Source of the DNA: Mytilus edulis
Lineage: Eukaryota > Mollusca > Bivalvia > Mytilida > Mytilidae
Assembly: GCF_963676685.1 (NCBI RefSeq)
Contig: NC_092354.1
Location: 68,540,678-68,604,677 of the forward strand
DNA: 64,000 nt
Direction of reading: 5' to 3'
Every line of letters begins with the position of its first letter. Within the stretch, counting starts at the first letter, position 1. The notes under the pieces were generated by a model, which did no database searches, was not told the origin of the DNA, and saw nothing but the letters and a program-made list of their open reading frames with translations. Shown here one piece after another: positions 25,942 through 63,730 of the stretch. The position numbers were made by a program, and so were the translations under genes.

Positions 25942-26169
25942 AATTGTTTAATTCCACCGAATGTTCCACCTCAGAAAGTTTATTATAATCAGGTATCATA
26001 TGAAATTTTGACTTGAATGTATAATTTTTGTATACACTGCAGATGTGCTATTTGCGCAGTCAAATTGCATTGACTGTATAATAATTTTTTATCGTTTTTT
26101 TATGTACAGTCACTGACTTTATATATATCTCCCTTTTTATGATAATAATCTGGTGCTCGGCTGACTACT

Positions 26170-26241
26170 CATCTTCGCTAGCAAAGGGTTACGATCTGTG
26201 AAGAGAACGGGAGTAGATCGTAATCCTTGGCTAGCGAAGAT
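26170..26241. repeat. 72-bp hairpin MITE flanked by 10-bp direct repeats
   Basis: The arms 26170-26197 and 26215-26242 pair at all but two or three of 28 positions (catcttcgctagc.. / ..gctagcgaagatg). The 10-mer gctgactact occurs immediately outside on both sides (26160-26169 and 26242-26251), as expected of a target-site duplication. Confidence 0.7.
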
Positions 26242-26504
26242 GCTGACTACTACACCTTGTTCATCAGTTTCAGTGAAGCGTAATACAAGTGGATTCCAGT
26301 TTTATGTGACCGCTTGACAATTCGTTTTCGTTGAGTTTTAATTATGACGTCATTCCCGGAATTTTACGTCATTCGGTCCAAATTCAATAATGATGCTTTT
26401 TATCCTTAATATTTCATCTGGAACCATATATTTAGAATGGCCATGAATTTGTCATATTAGAATAAAAATAATTCATTTGGGTTATTTTTAGACATGGTAT
26501 TCCC

Positions 26505-26600
26505 CATCTGTCATGGTATTTGCTAGGGTATTTCCCATCTGCTATGGTATTTGCTAGCAAATAGCCCGGCACATGAAATTGCCTTATGGCAAATACCCCG
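26505..26600. repeat. Cluster of 'tggtatttgctag' repeats
   Basis: Three near-copies of 'ccatctg.(c/t)atggtatttgct' lie in tandem, followed by the inverted 'ggcaaataccccgg'. It shares its core with the palindrome at 25810. Confidence 0.6.
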
Positions 26601-26859
26601 GCAGAGAAAAGAAAATCTCAATATATAGAAATTGGTGAAAAATACCTTGTTTCTCATCCAATCAAAATACAGCATTATTACATAAGGTGGAATTACACGA
26701 ATAATTATGGCTTCATCAGAAATCAAGTCGTTAATGCAGAAATAATCGATCAGTGATTGCAATCTTTCATCTTTTATATGTTCATTTTGGAGGGTATATT
26801 CATATTTTTTATAAGACTTAAAATTTGATAATATATAATTCCAAAGGATTTTTGGTGAA

Positions 26860-27560
26860 TAAGGAAATCCTGCTTCCTAACCTAAAGACATGTTTTCTTA
26901 AATCACGCAATCATGTTTAGTAAATTGTAGAAGAACTTTGTTTTTTAAAAGGTGACGCCGTTTCTTTTAAATTTGGTATTATTAGCAGTACCTTTAAAAA
27001 AACACTTTTTAATGGTGTTGTCTATATAAAAAAGAAGATGTGGTATGATTGTCAATGAGACAACTGTCTACAAGAGACCAAAATGACACAGACATTAACA
27101 ACTATAGGTCACCGTACTGCCTTCAACAATGAGCAAAGCCCATATCGCATAGTCAGCTATAAAAGGCCCCGATATGGCAATGTAAAACAATTCAAACAAG
27201 AAAGCAAACGGCCTTATTTAAATAAAAAAATGAGCGAAAAACAAATATGTAACAACAAAAACAAACGACAACCACTAAATTACAGGCTCCTGACTGGGGA
27301 CAGGCACATACATAAATAATGTGGCGGGGTTAAACATGTTAGTATAGTACTGTATAGTACTCAAGGTTGACGCGTAGAATATTTTGCAGCTTATGCTATT
27401 TGTTTTTGTCATTTTGTTTACAGAGACTTTATATTTAAATACATATAATTCCTTAGGTTGTGTGGTTAACAAGGGAATCCTGTTTCCTAACTAAAAGAAA
27501 TGTTTTCTTAAATCATGCAATCTTGTTTGGTTGATTATAAAGGCATTTGTTTTTTTTTCA
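26860..27560. repeat. Diverged direct repeat bracketing a repeat insertion
   Basis: 'ggaaatcctgcttcctaac.taaag.catgttttcttaaatca.gcaatc' at about 26862-26915 recurs at about 27471-27530. Between the two lies the repeat tail 27028-27335. Confidence 0.55.
27028..27335 (-). repeat. 'catcttctt' family repeat, near full length
   Basis: On the minus strand it ends '..caattgtcaatcataccacatcttctt'-like, and it contains 'ggggcctttatagctgacta', 'gcgatatgggctttgctcat', 'gttgaaggc' and 'tcctgactgggg' (reverse complement). It shares its layout with 55380-55680. Copies of this family are scattered through the whole window. The frame 27083-27319 is an artefact of it. 27560-28480 holds nothing else I can name. 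Confidence 0.7.
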
Positions 27561-28487
27561 ATAATAACACAATGGTTGGATAGTGAACATGTTTATACCT
27601 TAACGTTGTTTTTCCGCAAGATAATAGCTATACAATTTGAATAAAATGACGCACATTCTGATTAATATTATGTTTCATGGTGCTGCTAATCCAATTACAA
27701 TAATATTGGCTTATGACACAGGTTTGTATGGTTATGTTCAACCAAACGAGAATATATATTTGTTATTTTTTCGATTTTTCTGTTAAATGTTTCTGATTAT
27801 TACTTAATCTGTTAACTTTAATGTTGGTGTAAATATTTTTGAAATATTATTCTCTCTACGGAAATTACCCATTGAAATATTTCCAATATTAAATGCAGTA
27901 AATGAGGACAATTATTTTATGCTGAATTCATAATTTCACCTGTAATATATTTAAAAAAAAAGGTTTGACAGCAAGTTATGAGCTTTTGAATTTGCCATTT
28001 GAGGAGGGACTTTCTGTTTTGAATTTTCGGAGCTCGGAAAGCTTGTTTGTCAGTGAACAATTTGAAATACAACATGTTTAACTCTAAAAGTTTTTTTTTT
28101 CTTTTTTTTTATCCACAACCAGTAAACAGATTAATGTAATATTTTTTTTTCATTGCAATCTGTATCCATACAACGTCAAATCGTCTATTGACATGACCAT
28201 AACGACATCACAGAAGAATGAGCCAACATATTCACTGGCTGGAATCCATAAATGTCCGATTCATGTACAAAATCGAAAATAAAACATCACCTATCTTACA
28301 ATCACTATTTTATGATATATTATCGGATTTTGATACACACAGGTAATATCATAAACGTTACTTTTCTATGGATATGAGTCAATTTTTGCCAAAAAGTAAA
28401 AATGTCAAGATCATTTACGAAATTTTGAAAAATGTTATTATCATGATTATATTATACATTAAAACATTTTTCTAACTCTTCAAGAAA

Positions 28488-28605
28488 AGGGGGACGAAAG
28501 ATACCAGAGGGACAGTCAATAGTTATCAAAGGTACCAGGATTATAATTTAGTACGCCAGACGCGCGTGTCGTCTACATCAGACTTACTTACTGTCCAAAG
28601 ATTAT
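28488..28605 (-). repeat. Retroelement tail end joined to a piece of the 'acgccagacgcgcg' repeat
   Basis: 'gggggacgaaagataccagagggacagtcaa' is the reverse complement of the tail end seen at 20320. It is followed at once by 'acgccagacgcgcgtgtcgtctac'. Confidence 0.6.
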
Positions 28606-28774
28606 CCGTTTCAAACAGTAAGATCTGAGTGAGTCGTGGATGATATATAGACACTCATTCCAATTTATAATTGTCGGGGACGATTGTTAGTTCCTTTCCT
28701 GAAGAATGATTTTAACTCTCGGTCTTGAATGGTGCTAAGTTCTCATGTTATCACATGGGAAATGGGCACATTCA

Positions 28775-29080
28775 TATATTAGGAGTTACTGCAATTACAT
28801 GAAGTAGTTGTATTTTCTCGGATACTAACATTTTTATACAATTGGCTATAATCAAACACATATTTCCGGGTAGATTTCTTGTATACATAACAAATAAAAG
28901 AGACTTCAGTATTATCAAAATATCCTGAATTTGTTCTTCAAGAGAACGGTTGTTAACAATAACAGCAATATTTACAAAATCAAAACCTTTATTGACATAC
29001 TTTATTTTAATAAAATGTTGTTTATGATCTTTAGGGTGACCAATTTTGGGAAACATTTTTGAATTACAATGTGCCATTAT
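28775..29080 (-). pseudogene. Retroelement ORF fragment upstream of the reverse transcriptase domain
   Basis: The minus strand reads 'HPKDHKQHFIKIKYVNKGFDF' and then, after a frame change, 'VYKKSTRKYVFDYSQLY' and 'TTTSCNCSNS' before a stop. From memory this layout (a histidine-rich stretch, a Tyr-Lys-Lys stretch, a Ser-Cys-Asn-Cys stretch) precedes the reverse transcriptase in the retroelement family also represented at 50451-51130. It is frameshifted and not functional. The assignment rests on recall, not on a search. Confidence 0.5.
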
Positions 29081-29206
29081 AATTTGAACGATTTCATATT
29101 TAGGACTTCTATATGAAATTGTATTACAATCCTCTAAAATTTTATTTAACTTAATTACCGATAATAAACAGAGCTTTGTTAACAGATAATGTCTGCCATT
29201 GTTTTT

Positions 29207-29626
29207 TTAAATAAAAATTATGTCCGAAATATTGGTATGATTGGTCAGAAATTTTCTTTGATTGCGATTTTTTCTACAACCATGAGAGCGGATTTTACGA
29301 ACAGTTTTAGAAACTAAATACACAATGCTAAGTAAACATATTCGGTTCTTGATAACATATTCGGTTCTTGATATATTTCCAATTCCAATGATATTATCAT
29401 TTAGACCGAGAGGGTAGACTGTAAAGAATTGTTGATATCGTATAACTTTATTCATCCGCCTCAACATTTGTACAGAAAATAAAGAAATATTTTTTAGAAG
29501 GCTACCTTGGAAAAGATTTGATTTGTAGAAAACATACCGAATAAGACTTTTAACCGGATTTGTTATAAAATAAGCAACACGACACGTGCCACGTATGTAG
29601 AAGGATCGCTTTCCCTTCTGGAGCAC
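29207..29626 (-). other. Open frame of 139 codons, unrecognised, probably repeat-derived
   Basis: It is the longest open stretch in 24.5-31 kb and is basic, with no motif I recognise. Its first 100 bases ('cttctggagcacc' reversed, 'gtggcacgtgtcgtgttgctta') resemble the untranslated tail region of the retroelements in this window. It starts with an ATG but has no visible splice or promoter context. I do not call a gene. Confidence 0.2.
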
Positions 29627-29884
29627 CTATAGAAGTCCTTACCAGTAAACAATATATCCAACAGTAAACACAGCTGACTGTAGTTTTATTCATAACTTCT
29701 TAGAAAAATATACTTACAAACCATTATAATTTGCAAGTGAACCTAACTGAGGTTTCAATAATACACGAGAGATAACTCATTTTGAAAATATTCTCGTACC
29801 TAAGTTGAACTCTGTGTTGAAATGATATTTTATTTATATAAACGTAGTTCCTACAACCCTTGTTATTTAAAAGAGAACAAGAAT

Positions 29885-30355
29885 GTGTCCAAAGTACAAG
29901 AATGCCCCACTCGCACTATCATTTTCCATGTTTAATGGACCGTGAAATTGGATAAAAAATATAATTAGGCATTAAAATTAGAAAGATAATATCATAGGGA
30001 ACATGTGTACTAAGTTTCAAGTTGATTTGACTTCAACTTCATCAAAAACTACCTTGACCAAAAACTTTAACCTGAAACATGCACTTTCATTTTCTATGTT
30101 CAGTGGACCGTGAAATTGGGGTCAAAAGTTTAATTTGGCTTTAAAATTAGAAAGATCATATCATAAGAAACATCTATACTAAGTTTCAAGTTGATTGGAA
30201 TTCAACTTCATCGAAAACTACCTTGACCAAAAACTTTAACCTGAAGCGGGACAGACGGACGAACGAACGGACAGACAGACAGACAGACGGACGAACGGAC
30301 ACACAGACCAGAAAACATAATGCCCCTCTACTATCGTAGGTGGGGCATAAAAACC
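29885..30355 (+). repeat. Composite bivalve repeat: two ~160-bp units, ACGG/ACAG microsatellite and terminal hairpin
   Basis: Two units ('cattttc.atgtt.a.tggaccgtgaaattgg' to 'accttgaccaaaaactttaacctgaa') start near 29930 and 30090. A gacagacgg/gaacgaacgg tract follows at 30248-30300, and the element ends with 'atgcccctctactatcgtaggtggggcat' at 30320-30348, whose ends (atgcccc / ggggcat) pair. This microsatellite-plus-hairpin layout is familiar from mollusc genomes. 30360-30780 shows nothing else. Confidence 0.75.
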
Positions 30356-30800
30356 GACTGAAAAAAAAGTTAGCAATCATTTACCACTTTAAAAAACTTA
30401 TATTTTACTGTTGTCCTTGTCATATTGTATTTAATTTAAAAAAAACAAAGTCACTGCAATTTCTGTTTCTAGTCAATTATTATCATCATCCTACTACTGC
30501 CGAACCTGCAATAAAAAAAATCAAACATCATCGTCATAACAAGCAGCAATCAAATATTCACATAAAAAAGTAAAAGTCCACACTTTAATTGATGATATAG
30601 TATAAACAAAGATTCCTTAACTGCAATAAGTGTGTTACGATATTTTCCCACTTGAAACAGTTATTTTTTTATTATAAGCGTAAGGCATGTTGAGATTTGA
30701 GAAATATCATAATAGACGAGTAATAGTGGTGAACTCTGTTTATCTAATGACTTTTATCCTTCTTTTTCAAACACTTGCAGAAAGTTGTGTTTATATGTCA

Positions 30801-30868
30801 CGTCATCAGACATCATCAGTATTTTTTATGACGTCATAAGACATCATCGTCTTTTTTTACGACGTCAC
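30801..30868. promoter_or_regulatory. Cluster of three CRE-like sites
   Basis: 'cacgtcatcagacatcatc' is followed by the perfect palindrome atgacgtcat (30828-30837) with another 'aagacatcatc', then 'gacgtcac' at 30861-30868. The repeat of site plus 'agacatcatc' may be a degenerate tandem repeat rather than an enhancer. It lies about 340 bp beyond the end of the EGF/Ig gene. Confidence 0.25.
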
Positions 30869-31129
30869 AATCATAAATTCTAAATAAATCAAGATAATTA
30901 AACGTCATTATTAATTTTCGACCAATTATTTGCTGAGAACAGATTTTTCACTAGTGACAAGAAATATTTTTATCACACTGCTCGAAAATACGAAAATAGC
31001 ATAAAAAAAAAGAAATTTTGGAAATCTGCATTGATTCATAAAAAACCAGTTAGGAACGGCATTAGCGTTTGGGAAATTTTATAAAATACATTGACAACAT
31101 ATACCATAATTTATATTCTACAATGACGT

Positions 31130-31205
31130 ATTTTTGGCCTCACTGAAGAGACATGTATCGTCGAAATGCGCATCTGTCGCAAGAAAATTGGTACCGTTAA
31201 TTTTA
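31130..31205 (+). repeat. Dispersed repeat abutting the last Ig exon
   Basis: 'cactgaagagacatgtatcg', 'tcgaaatgcgcatctgtcgc', 'aagaaaattggtaccgttaa'. Related fragments occur at 23055-23160 and near 14540. It ends within bases of the stop codon of the gene next door, so it may have replaced the original 3' end of that gene. Confidence 0.65.
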
Positions 31206-57613
<26,408 letters not shown>

Positions 57614-57829
57614 GTCAATTGATCTCAAATGAATTCTCGGGCTTACATGTATACGATAAGACTAATATTGTAACGGTCAAGTAAGGAATTCTTAGTCAGA
57701 TAAGGTGACACATGTACATGACATTATGATATCATAACCACTAACACTCTAGCGGAAGTGTTTATACAATCTTTCTAGTTCGAAAAGTTTTCAAAATTTT
57801 TAGAATTTTATAATAGTTATCAATGATTA

Positions 57830-57995
57830 TAAGTAAGTACGCCAGACGCGCGTTCGTTAACATGAGACTCATCAGTGGCGCTCGAATCAAAATATATTAA
57901 AAGCCAAACAATTATGAAGTTAAAAAAGCATTGAGAATCCAAAATTCCAAAAAGTATTACCACATACGGCTAAGGTAATCTATGCCTGGGATAAC
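57830..57995 (+). repeat. Fragment of the 'acgccagacgcgcg' mussel repeat upstream of exon 1a
   Basis: 'gtacgccagacgcgcgttcg', 'gagactcatcagtggcgctc', 'ggctaaggtaatctatgcct'. It lies about 220 bp upstream of the first ATG. From 58000 to 59960 only a short 'ggggaatgtatcaacgagac' tail (58925-58975) is recognisable. Confidence 0.7.
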
Positions 57996-59960
57996 AATAT
58001 TAACTGTACAAGTTTAATTGCAACAAAAGCCAATTACGACAGTTCATTTGTGAATGTCTCTTTAATGATGCACAAGTAACATATATTAGAAAAATCAAAA
58101 TTGATAAAAACAGTTCTGTGTATTAAGTGCAGTTAAGGCAGTAAAGGAGTCCTCCAATTGTTTATTTTTAAATAACAGTTGTATCAAATATTTAATGAAA
58201 TAAGCACATATAAAGCTTAACATAGAATCATTTGTATGCATTTTTATTGAATTTGATAAGTTTGTGTGACCTTATAATAATATGAGGACTGCTATTTATC
58301 AATTAATTATTTTATTTAGATTAAGTTTCGTTGCTGTATAAGTGGCGACAACTATTCATATCATTCGGTTTATACAATTCAAGGAATGTATAGTGATTTT
58401 CTTTTTCTTTTTGTATATAAGTAACAAAAAAAAAAACGCTGGCCTTTAATTTAGGAACACATTTTATTGTCAAAAAGGTCGAAGTTTAAGCCATTCGTTA
58501 GAAATCCACATGTTGGTTGACCGTTTTGGAATATCTGTTTTATAGATGACAATATCTATGTTTCAAATAGTGCAATCACAATTCTTTCGATTACAAATTT
58601 ATATAAGATGGATTTTGTGTTAACGTTTTAAATCCCATTTTGAAACATGTCTACTCAAGTTACGCATGTTAAATAATTGTTTCTCATTTGCTTTTTAAGA
58701 TTGAAGTTTTAGTGTTAAGAGAAGCTTTGTGTTTCTTATTTCTTATTTTGAACGGTAAATGTGTTTTGTTTTCTTATTTTCTTAATTTTGTACGGTAATT
58801 GTGTTCGGAAATCAGTATCCCTATGACTGTAATGACAATTAAAATTTAAATGAGGGACTTCATACAAAAAAATATCTTGATTCTTTTACAAACTTATCTC
58901 ATTTAAACAAAAGGTGGGCTAAAAAAAAAATAGAGTCGAATTGGGGAATGTATCAACGAGACAAAAATCCGATAAAAATGAGAAACTATTGAAAGTTATT
59001 AGTAAAATTAGTACGAAGCAGTTAACACATGATGTAGTTGTTTTGTGTTTTGTTTTTTCATTGTTGGCTTTGTAAAAGATTATGATATATGTGATTCAGT
59101 ATATTAGATCTTTAAACTTAATATGTTGTTCCGGTTTCATACATCAGTAAGTCTTGATTTTTGTATGTTTTGTAGAGATTTACAAAAAATAAAACTTGTT
59201 TTATATGATATTCTTTTTTAACTTCAAATAAATCCAACGGTTAAGCCATTTCTAACTGATTTTGTTCCAATTTAGTGTTGTTGCACAAATGTCGCAAGGA
59301 GAAGACATTTTTTTTTTAATAAAACTGCCACATCTGTGCCTGTGTAAAGTAAGATGACTGCAATTAAGAGGTTGATATTGGTTTGTGTCTGTTATGTTTG
59401 TGATATGTTTACTGTTGATTTGAAAAATAATTAGATCGTTTAGTATTTTTTCTGTTCATATTTTTTTCATTTGACGTTGTTTAACATAACATTTTTGGAT
59501 ACTTTTCAAGTGTTTGCTTTGCTCTTTTTTTTTATAGTTTCAGTATAATAACTATAGTTGATTAAATCCAAAACTTTCGGACATCTTACATATAATTGTC
59601 TCATGTGCAATTAAAGAATTTTGCTTTGTATATAAGACCGTATTGGGGTCAGTAATTGTTGACCAGTGTGTCTTTTATTAATTGCTGATAGGAAAGTAGT
59701 TATACCATAAACATAATAGTATTTTATATAATACTTCTCGATCTCTATAATGTTTTTTTTTTTTATTTTATTCAAAGTCGTACCAAATTAATCATTTATG
59801 TTAGCTAATGGATCTATGTTAACTCCAAACCATACTCATTGCTCTAGCTTTTACAGAATGGCTGACAAAAATTATGAAATTAACTTGTGCAAAAGTATGA
59901 CCATTTAATATAAGAATTACACTAGACAAGAACATAAGAAACACATTATCAAGGTTATGA

Positions 59961-59966
59961 TTTAAT
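59961..59966 (-). terminator. Candidate polyadenylation signal (ATTAAA) of the glycine-rich gene
   Basis: The variant hexamer lies 61 nt after the stop codon on the minus strand; a second ATTAAA is near 59905. No canonical AATAAA is closer. Confidence 0.35.
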
Positions 59967-60026
59967 ATTGGAAGATATATAAATGTGCGCTATAATACAT
60001 GAATTAGTGTTATCAAAATATATAAT

Positions 60027-60380
60027 TTAGAAGTATTTTTTGCCAACGACTAATCTTCGTCCTCCTCTTCGTCCTCCACCAAATCCCCCTCCAAGTCCAC
60101 CACCAAAACCTCCAATAAATCTGCCGCCAAATCCCCCTCCACGTCCACCTCCAAATCCTCCTAAAAATCTGCCACCGATTCCTCCGGGAAATACTCCTCC
60201 CTTACCAAATCCAATCCACGGTGCTCCAATACCCCATCCATATCCACCACCTGCGCCCCAACCTATTCCTCCTGCTCCCCATCCGGGTCCTCCAAATCCG
60301 CCCCATCCACCTATTCCTATAAAGGTGGCATTAGTGCATACTGCTGCCAGTAGTAATCCCAAGGCAATTGACAGCTTCAT
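60027..60380 (-). CDS. Secreted glycine-rich protein (shell-matrix / byssus type), 117 residues
   Basis: The ATG at 60378-60380 begins 'MKLSIALGLLLAAVCTNA', a clear signal peptide with cleavage expected after Ala-18. The mature part of about 99 residues is about half glycine: first a Trp/Gly section (GWGGFGGPGWGAGG, then G-Y-G-W-G), then a Phe/Arg/Gly section built on G-G-R-F-(L/I)-G-G-F-G-G-G, ending with a basic R-R-G-G-R-R and K-K-Y-F tail. There is no cysteine in the mature part. The composition resembles shematrins and other glycine-rich structural proteins of molluscan shell or byssus; some glycine-rich mollusc peptides are antimicrobial. A possible 5'-UTR intron acceptor (atatttag) lies 9 bp before the ATG. 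The opposite-strand proline-rich frame (60040-60411) is its shadow. Confidence 0.9.
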   Translation of the reverse strand: MKLSIALGLLLAAVCTNATFIGIGGWGGFGGPGWGAGGIGWGAGGGYGWGIGAPWIGFGKGGVFPGGIGGRFLGGFGGGRGGGFGGRFIGGFGGGLGGGFGGGRRGGRRLVVGKKYF

Positions 60381-60419
60381 GTTATACCTAAATATACACC
60401 ATTTGATATAAAGTATGTG

Positions 60420-61510
60420 GTTCTATACACATTTTAATCATTTACACTTCATGATTTTAGGACGATAACGTGTATGGTATTACATTATGCAGGTGTTTTA
60501 AGGTCTTTTAGAGATATTATATATTACTTCAATACAGTGTTTGTTAGTAGACATGATAAACTGTGATTCATTCACATTTTAGTATAGATAAGCATAATAT
60601 GTTCTTCATGTTAGTAAACATATTCAAGAATGATTTTCTTGATGGTTTGAATAAATGATCGGTTGTTGTTCGATGCCAGTACGAACCAGGCATAGACTTC
60701 ATCTAAGTATAAATAAAACATATTGAAACTGTGAATACATCAAATATGTTATCATCGATAAAATAAAATGTTGCGTTTCAGAAAAAGCAGCGTAGAGTAT
60801 ACAGTGTTTTCCATCATTGACACAAATAACCAAAAGCCACTATTAAGACCACATACCGAGTTATCCGATTGCGATATAAGATAGATGCAGATATATTGTA
60901 CATAAATTAAATGTATAAAGCAATGGTACAACCGCTACTTTTTTTTTTCTATTTTAAAGGATTTTACCTTACATACAAACAATAGGTTTATCGATTTGCC
61001 TAATTCTATGATCAGATTTGCCTGAATACTAAATATAGATCTGTCTGATTTCTTATAGATTTTCTGATTTCACCTTAAAAGTATACTATTTTAGTAGTTT
61101 TATTATAGATTCAAATTTTACATTAGATATTCCTGGTTGCGTTAATATTGAAACAAAATGTGTTACATAAAAACATTCCAATTTTGTAAAATAGTCAATC
61201 AAAAATCCGAGCATGATGGCCGAAACTAAAACAACAAAAATGTTGAAGATGGTCGTAACTCTTTATTAAGTAGGACCGAATAAGGCAGGTCAAGAGTTTT
61301 AAATATGTCTTTTATTGTATGAATAAAGTATATGATTTGCGCAGTTGATTTCACCAAATGATAAAAACTAAAAGGGGAAAAGAGAGGGTACATGTTAGGT
61401 GCAAAACGGAAGACAATTAGAACGAATCGAAAAACAACCCAAAAAAAAAATGAAATGAAATGAAAGTCATTGTTAATTAAAGTATAATGTATCAAAAAAC
61501 AAGGGCAATA
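60420..61510. other. Upstream region of the glycine-rich gene, no feature recognised
   Basis: AT-rich, without recognisable coding sequence. The promoter and any 5' non-coding exon of the glycine-rich gene should lie here, but no TATA box at a convincing distance was found. The 110-codon frame 61226-61558 runs into the tandem repeat that follows and is not called. Confidence 0.4.
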
Positions 61511-61516
61511 ACAATT

Positions 61517-62602
61517 AAAAACCAATTGTTCAGAGAACAATTGAAAGTCTTTCCACATAAAAGAAATTTTGATAAGAAGATAGCTTCTTCATACTGATGC
61601 GATAAATAATGGTTTAATTATATTTTTGAGTGATATAAGGGAGATAATATGCTACTTCCGGTCTCATATGATAGCTTCTTTCACACTGATTCCAAAAATA
61701 TATAGTTTCTATATACTTTTGTATGTAGAAGGGGAAATAATTGGCCACTTCCGGTTTGTTGGAAGTCATATTTAGTCTTTAGTAATCAGTTTATCTATCT
61801 ATATGACAAAATATATGGATTCTGAGTACTTTAAGATGAAAAAATTGCAAAAAAGGCTACTTCCGGTTTTCTCAAGGTCACTTCCGGTAGCCATTTTTCA
61901 AGGTCATTTGTCAATCAACCTTTTGTATCAAGTCAAATGTCTTTATAATGAACTTGATTGAAGTTATTATCAAATAACCTCATATCAAGACATTTCAGGG
62001 GCAACAACTCCTATAAGATACCATTTAATTGTATAAGACTAAATGTAGCATATCTTCATTACAATAAAGCAGACATTTTGCACTTGTTCTTTTGTATGTA
62101 TCTCTCACAGTGTCAGAGAAAATGCAAAAACAAGCAAAAGTCACAATTGAGAACTTGACCTTGACCTTTGACCTTGACCTAATTTTCTAAGTAAGGACCC
62201 AGGGGACTCAAATAAAAACATTCCAGGGTTATACGGTTAACGGTTTATGAGTTAAAAAAACATACGAACAAATTTATTCCGTAAAGGTAGATAACTCCTA
62301 TAAAATTTCATCGAATCGCTTCGATCCAAATACGCCAAAAATTACTGAGGATGTAACGAACAATTTGTAAAAAGAATTTTGTCGCTATCTTGTTTTGTTA
62401 CGAAGGAGATGCACACAGAGGATAAACAGTGAAAAGGGAGATAACTCTTACAAAGAAAATGGTTTGCCTTAGCAGGGTGAAATTTAAAAGCGCATAAACT
62501 ATACGATACCATATGAGAAATATCTAAGCGACATATTGCGAAACAAACATTTATCGCAAGAACAAAATTTGGCGGAAGAAAAAAATAATAATAATAATAA
62601 TT
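61517..62602. repeat. 1.1-kb tandem repeat, unit 1
   Basis: It starts with the perfect hairpin caattgttc-aga-gaacaattg (61523-61543), then 'gtctttccaca'. The unit has five ACTTCCGG motifs or near-copies (61651, 61746, 61860, 61880 region), 'gataactcctataa' blocks, and a run of 'ttgacctttgacc' near 62155. It ends 'ggcggaagaaaaaa' plus ATA triplets. Confidence 0.88.
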
Positions 62603-63712
62603 AAAAACCAATTGTTCAGAGAACAATTGAAAGTCTTTCCACACCAGAGAAATTTGGATAAGAAGGTAATTTGTTTATACTGATGCGATAAATGATGGTT
62701 TAATTATCTTTTTGAGTGATATAAGGGAGATAATATGCTACTTCCGGTGAAATGAATGTCACTTTCGGTCTCATATGATAGCTTCTTTCACACTGATTCC
62801 AAAAATATATAGTTTCTATATACTTTTGTATGTAGAATGGGAGATAATTGGCCACTTCCGGTTTGTTGGAAGTCATTTTTAGTCTTCAGTAATCTGTTTA
62901 TATATCTATATGACAAATTATATGGATTTTGAGTACTTTTATGTGAAAAAAATTGCAAAAAAAGCTACTTCCGGTTTTCTAAAGGTCACTTCCGGTAGCC
63001 ATTTTTCAAGGTCATTTGTCACTTAACCTTTTGTAGAAGGTCAAATGTCTTTATAATGAACTTAATTGAAGTTATTATCAAATAACTTTATATCAAGACA
63101 TTTGAGGGGCAATAACTCCTATAAGATGCCATTTAATTGTATAAGACTAAATGTAGCATATCTTCATTACAAAAAAACTGACATTTTCCACTTGTTTTTT
63201 TCTCTGTACCTCTCAAAATGTCGGAGAAAATGCAAAAACAAGCAAAAATCACAATTCAGAACTTGACCTTGACCTTTGACCTTGACCTCATTTTCTAAGT
63301 TGGGACCTAGAGGACTCAAATAAAAACATTCCAGGGTTATACGGTTAACTGTTTATGAGTTAAACAAACATACCGACAAATTTATTTTATAAAGGTAGAT
63401 AACTCCTATAAAATTTCATCGAATCGCTTCGATCCAAATACGCCAAAAATTACTGAGGATGAAACGAACAATTTGTAAAAAAAATTTTGTCGCTATCTTG
63501 TTTTGTTACGAAGGAGATGCACACAGAGGGTAAACAGTGAAAAGGGAGATAACTCTTACATAGATAATGGTTCCGCTTAGCAGGGTGAAATTTAAAAGCG
63601 CATAAACTATACGATACTATATGAGAAATATCTAAGCGACATATTGCGAAACAAACATTTTGCGCAAGAACAAAATTTGGCGGAAGAAAAAAATAAAAAA
63701 AATAATAATAAT
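62603..63712. repeat. 1.1-kb tandem repeat, unit 2
   Basis: Head-to-tail copy of unit 1, offset 1086-1108 bp, with the same hairpin at 62609-62629 and the same closing 'ggcggaagaaaaaa'. The small frames 61958-62158 and 63066-63266 correspond but have no coding signature. Confidence 0.88.
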
Positions 63713-63730
63713 CAGAACAAAAACAATAGG

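Noticed and set aside
30186..30380. Frame reading Val-Ser-Val-Arg-Pro-Ser-Val-Cys-Leu-Ser
   Set aside because: This is the well-known artefact of translating an ACGG/ACAG microsatellite; it lies in the composite repeat 29885-30355.
60040..60411. Proline-rich 123-codon frame on the plus strand
   Set aside because: It is the antisense shadow of the glycine-rich gene (GGN codons read backwards give Pro) and has no signal peptide or context of its own.
61226..62644. Paired 110- and 100-codon minus-strand frames starting Met-Trp-Lys-Asp-Phe
   Set aside because: They share only the start, which lies in the repeated hairpin region; the rest diverges and is low-complexity.
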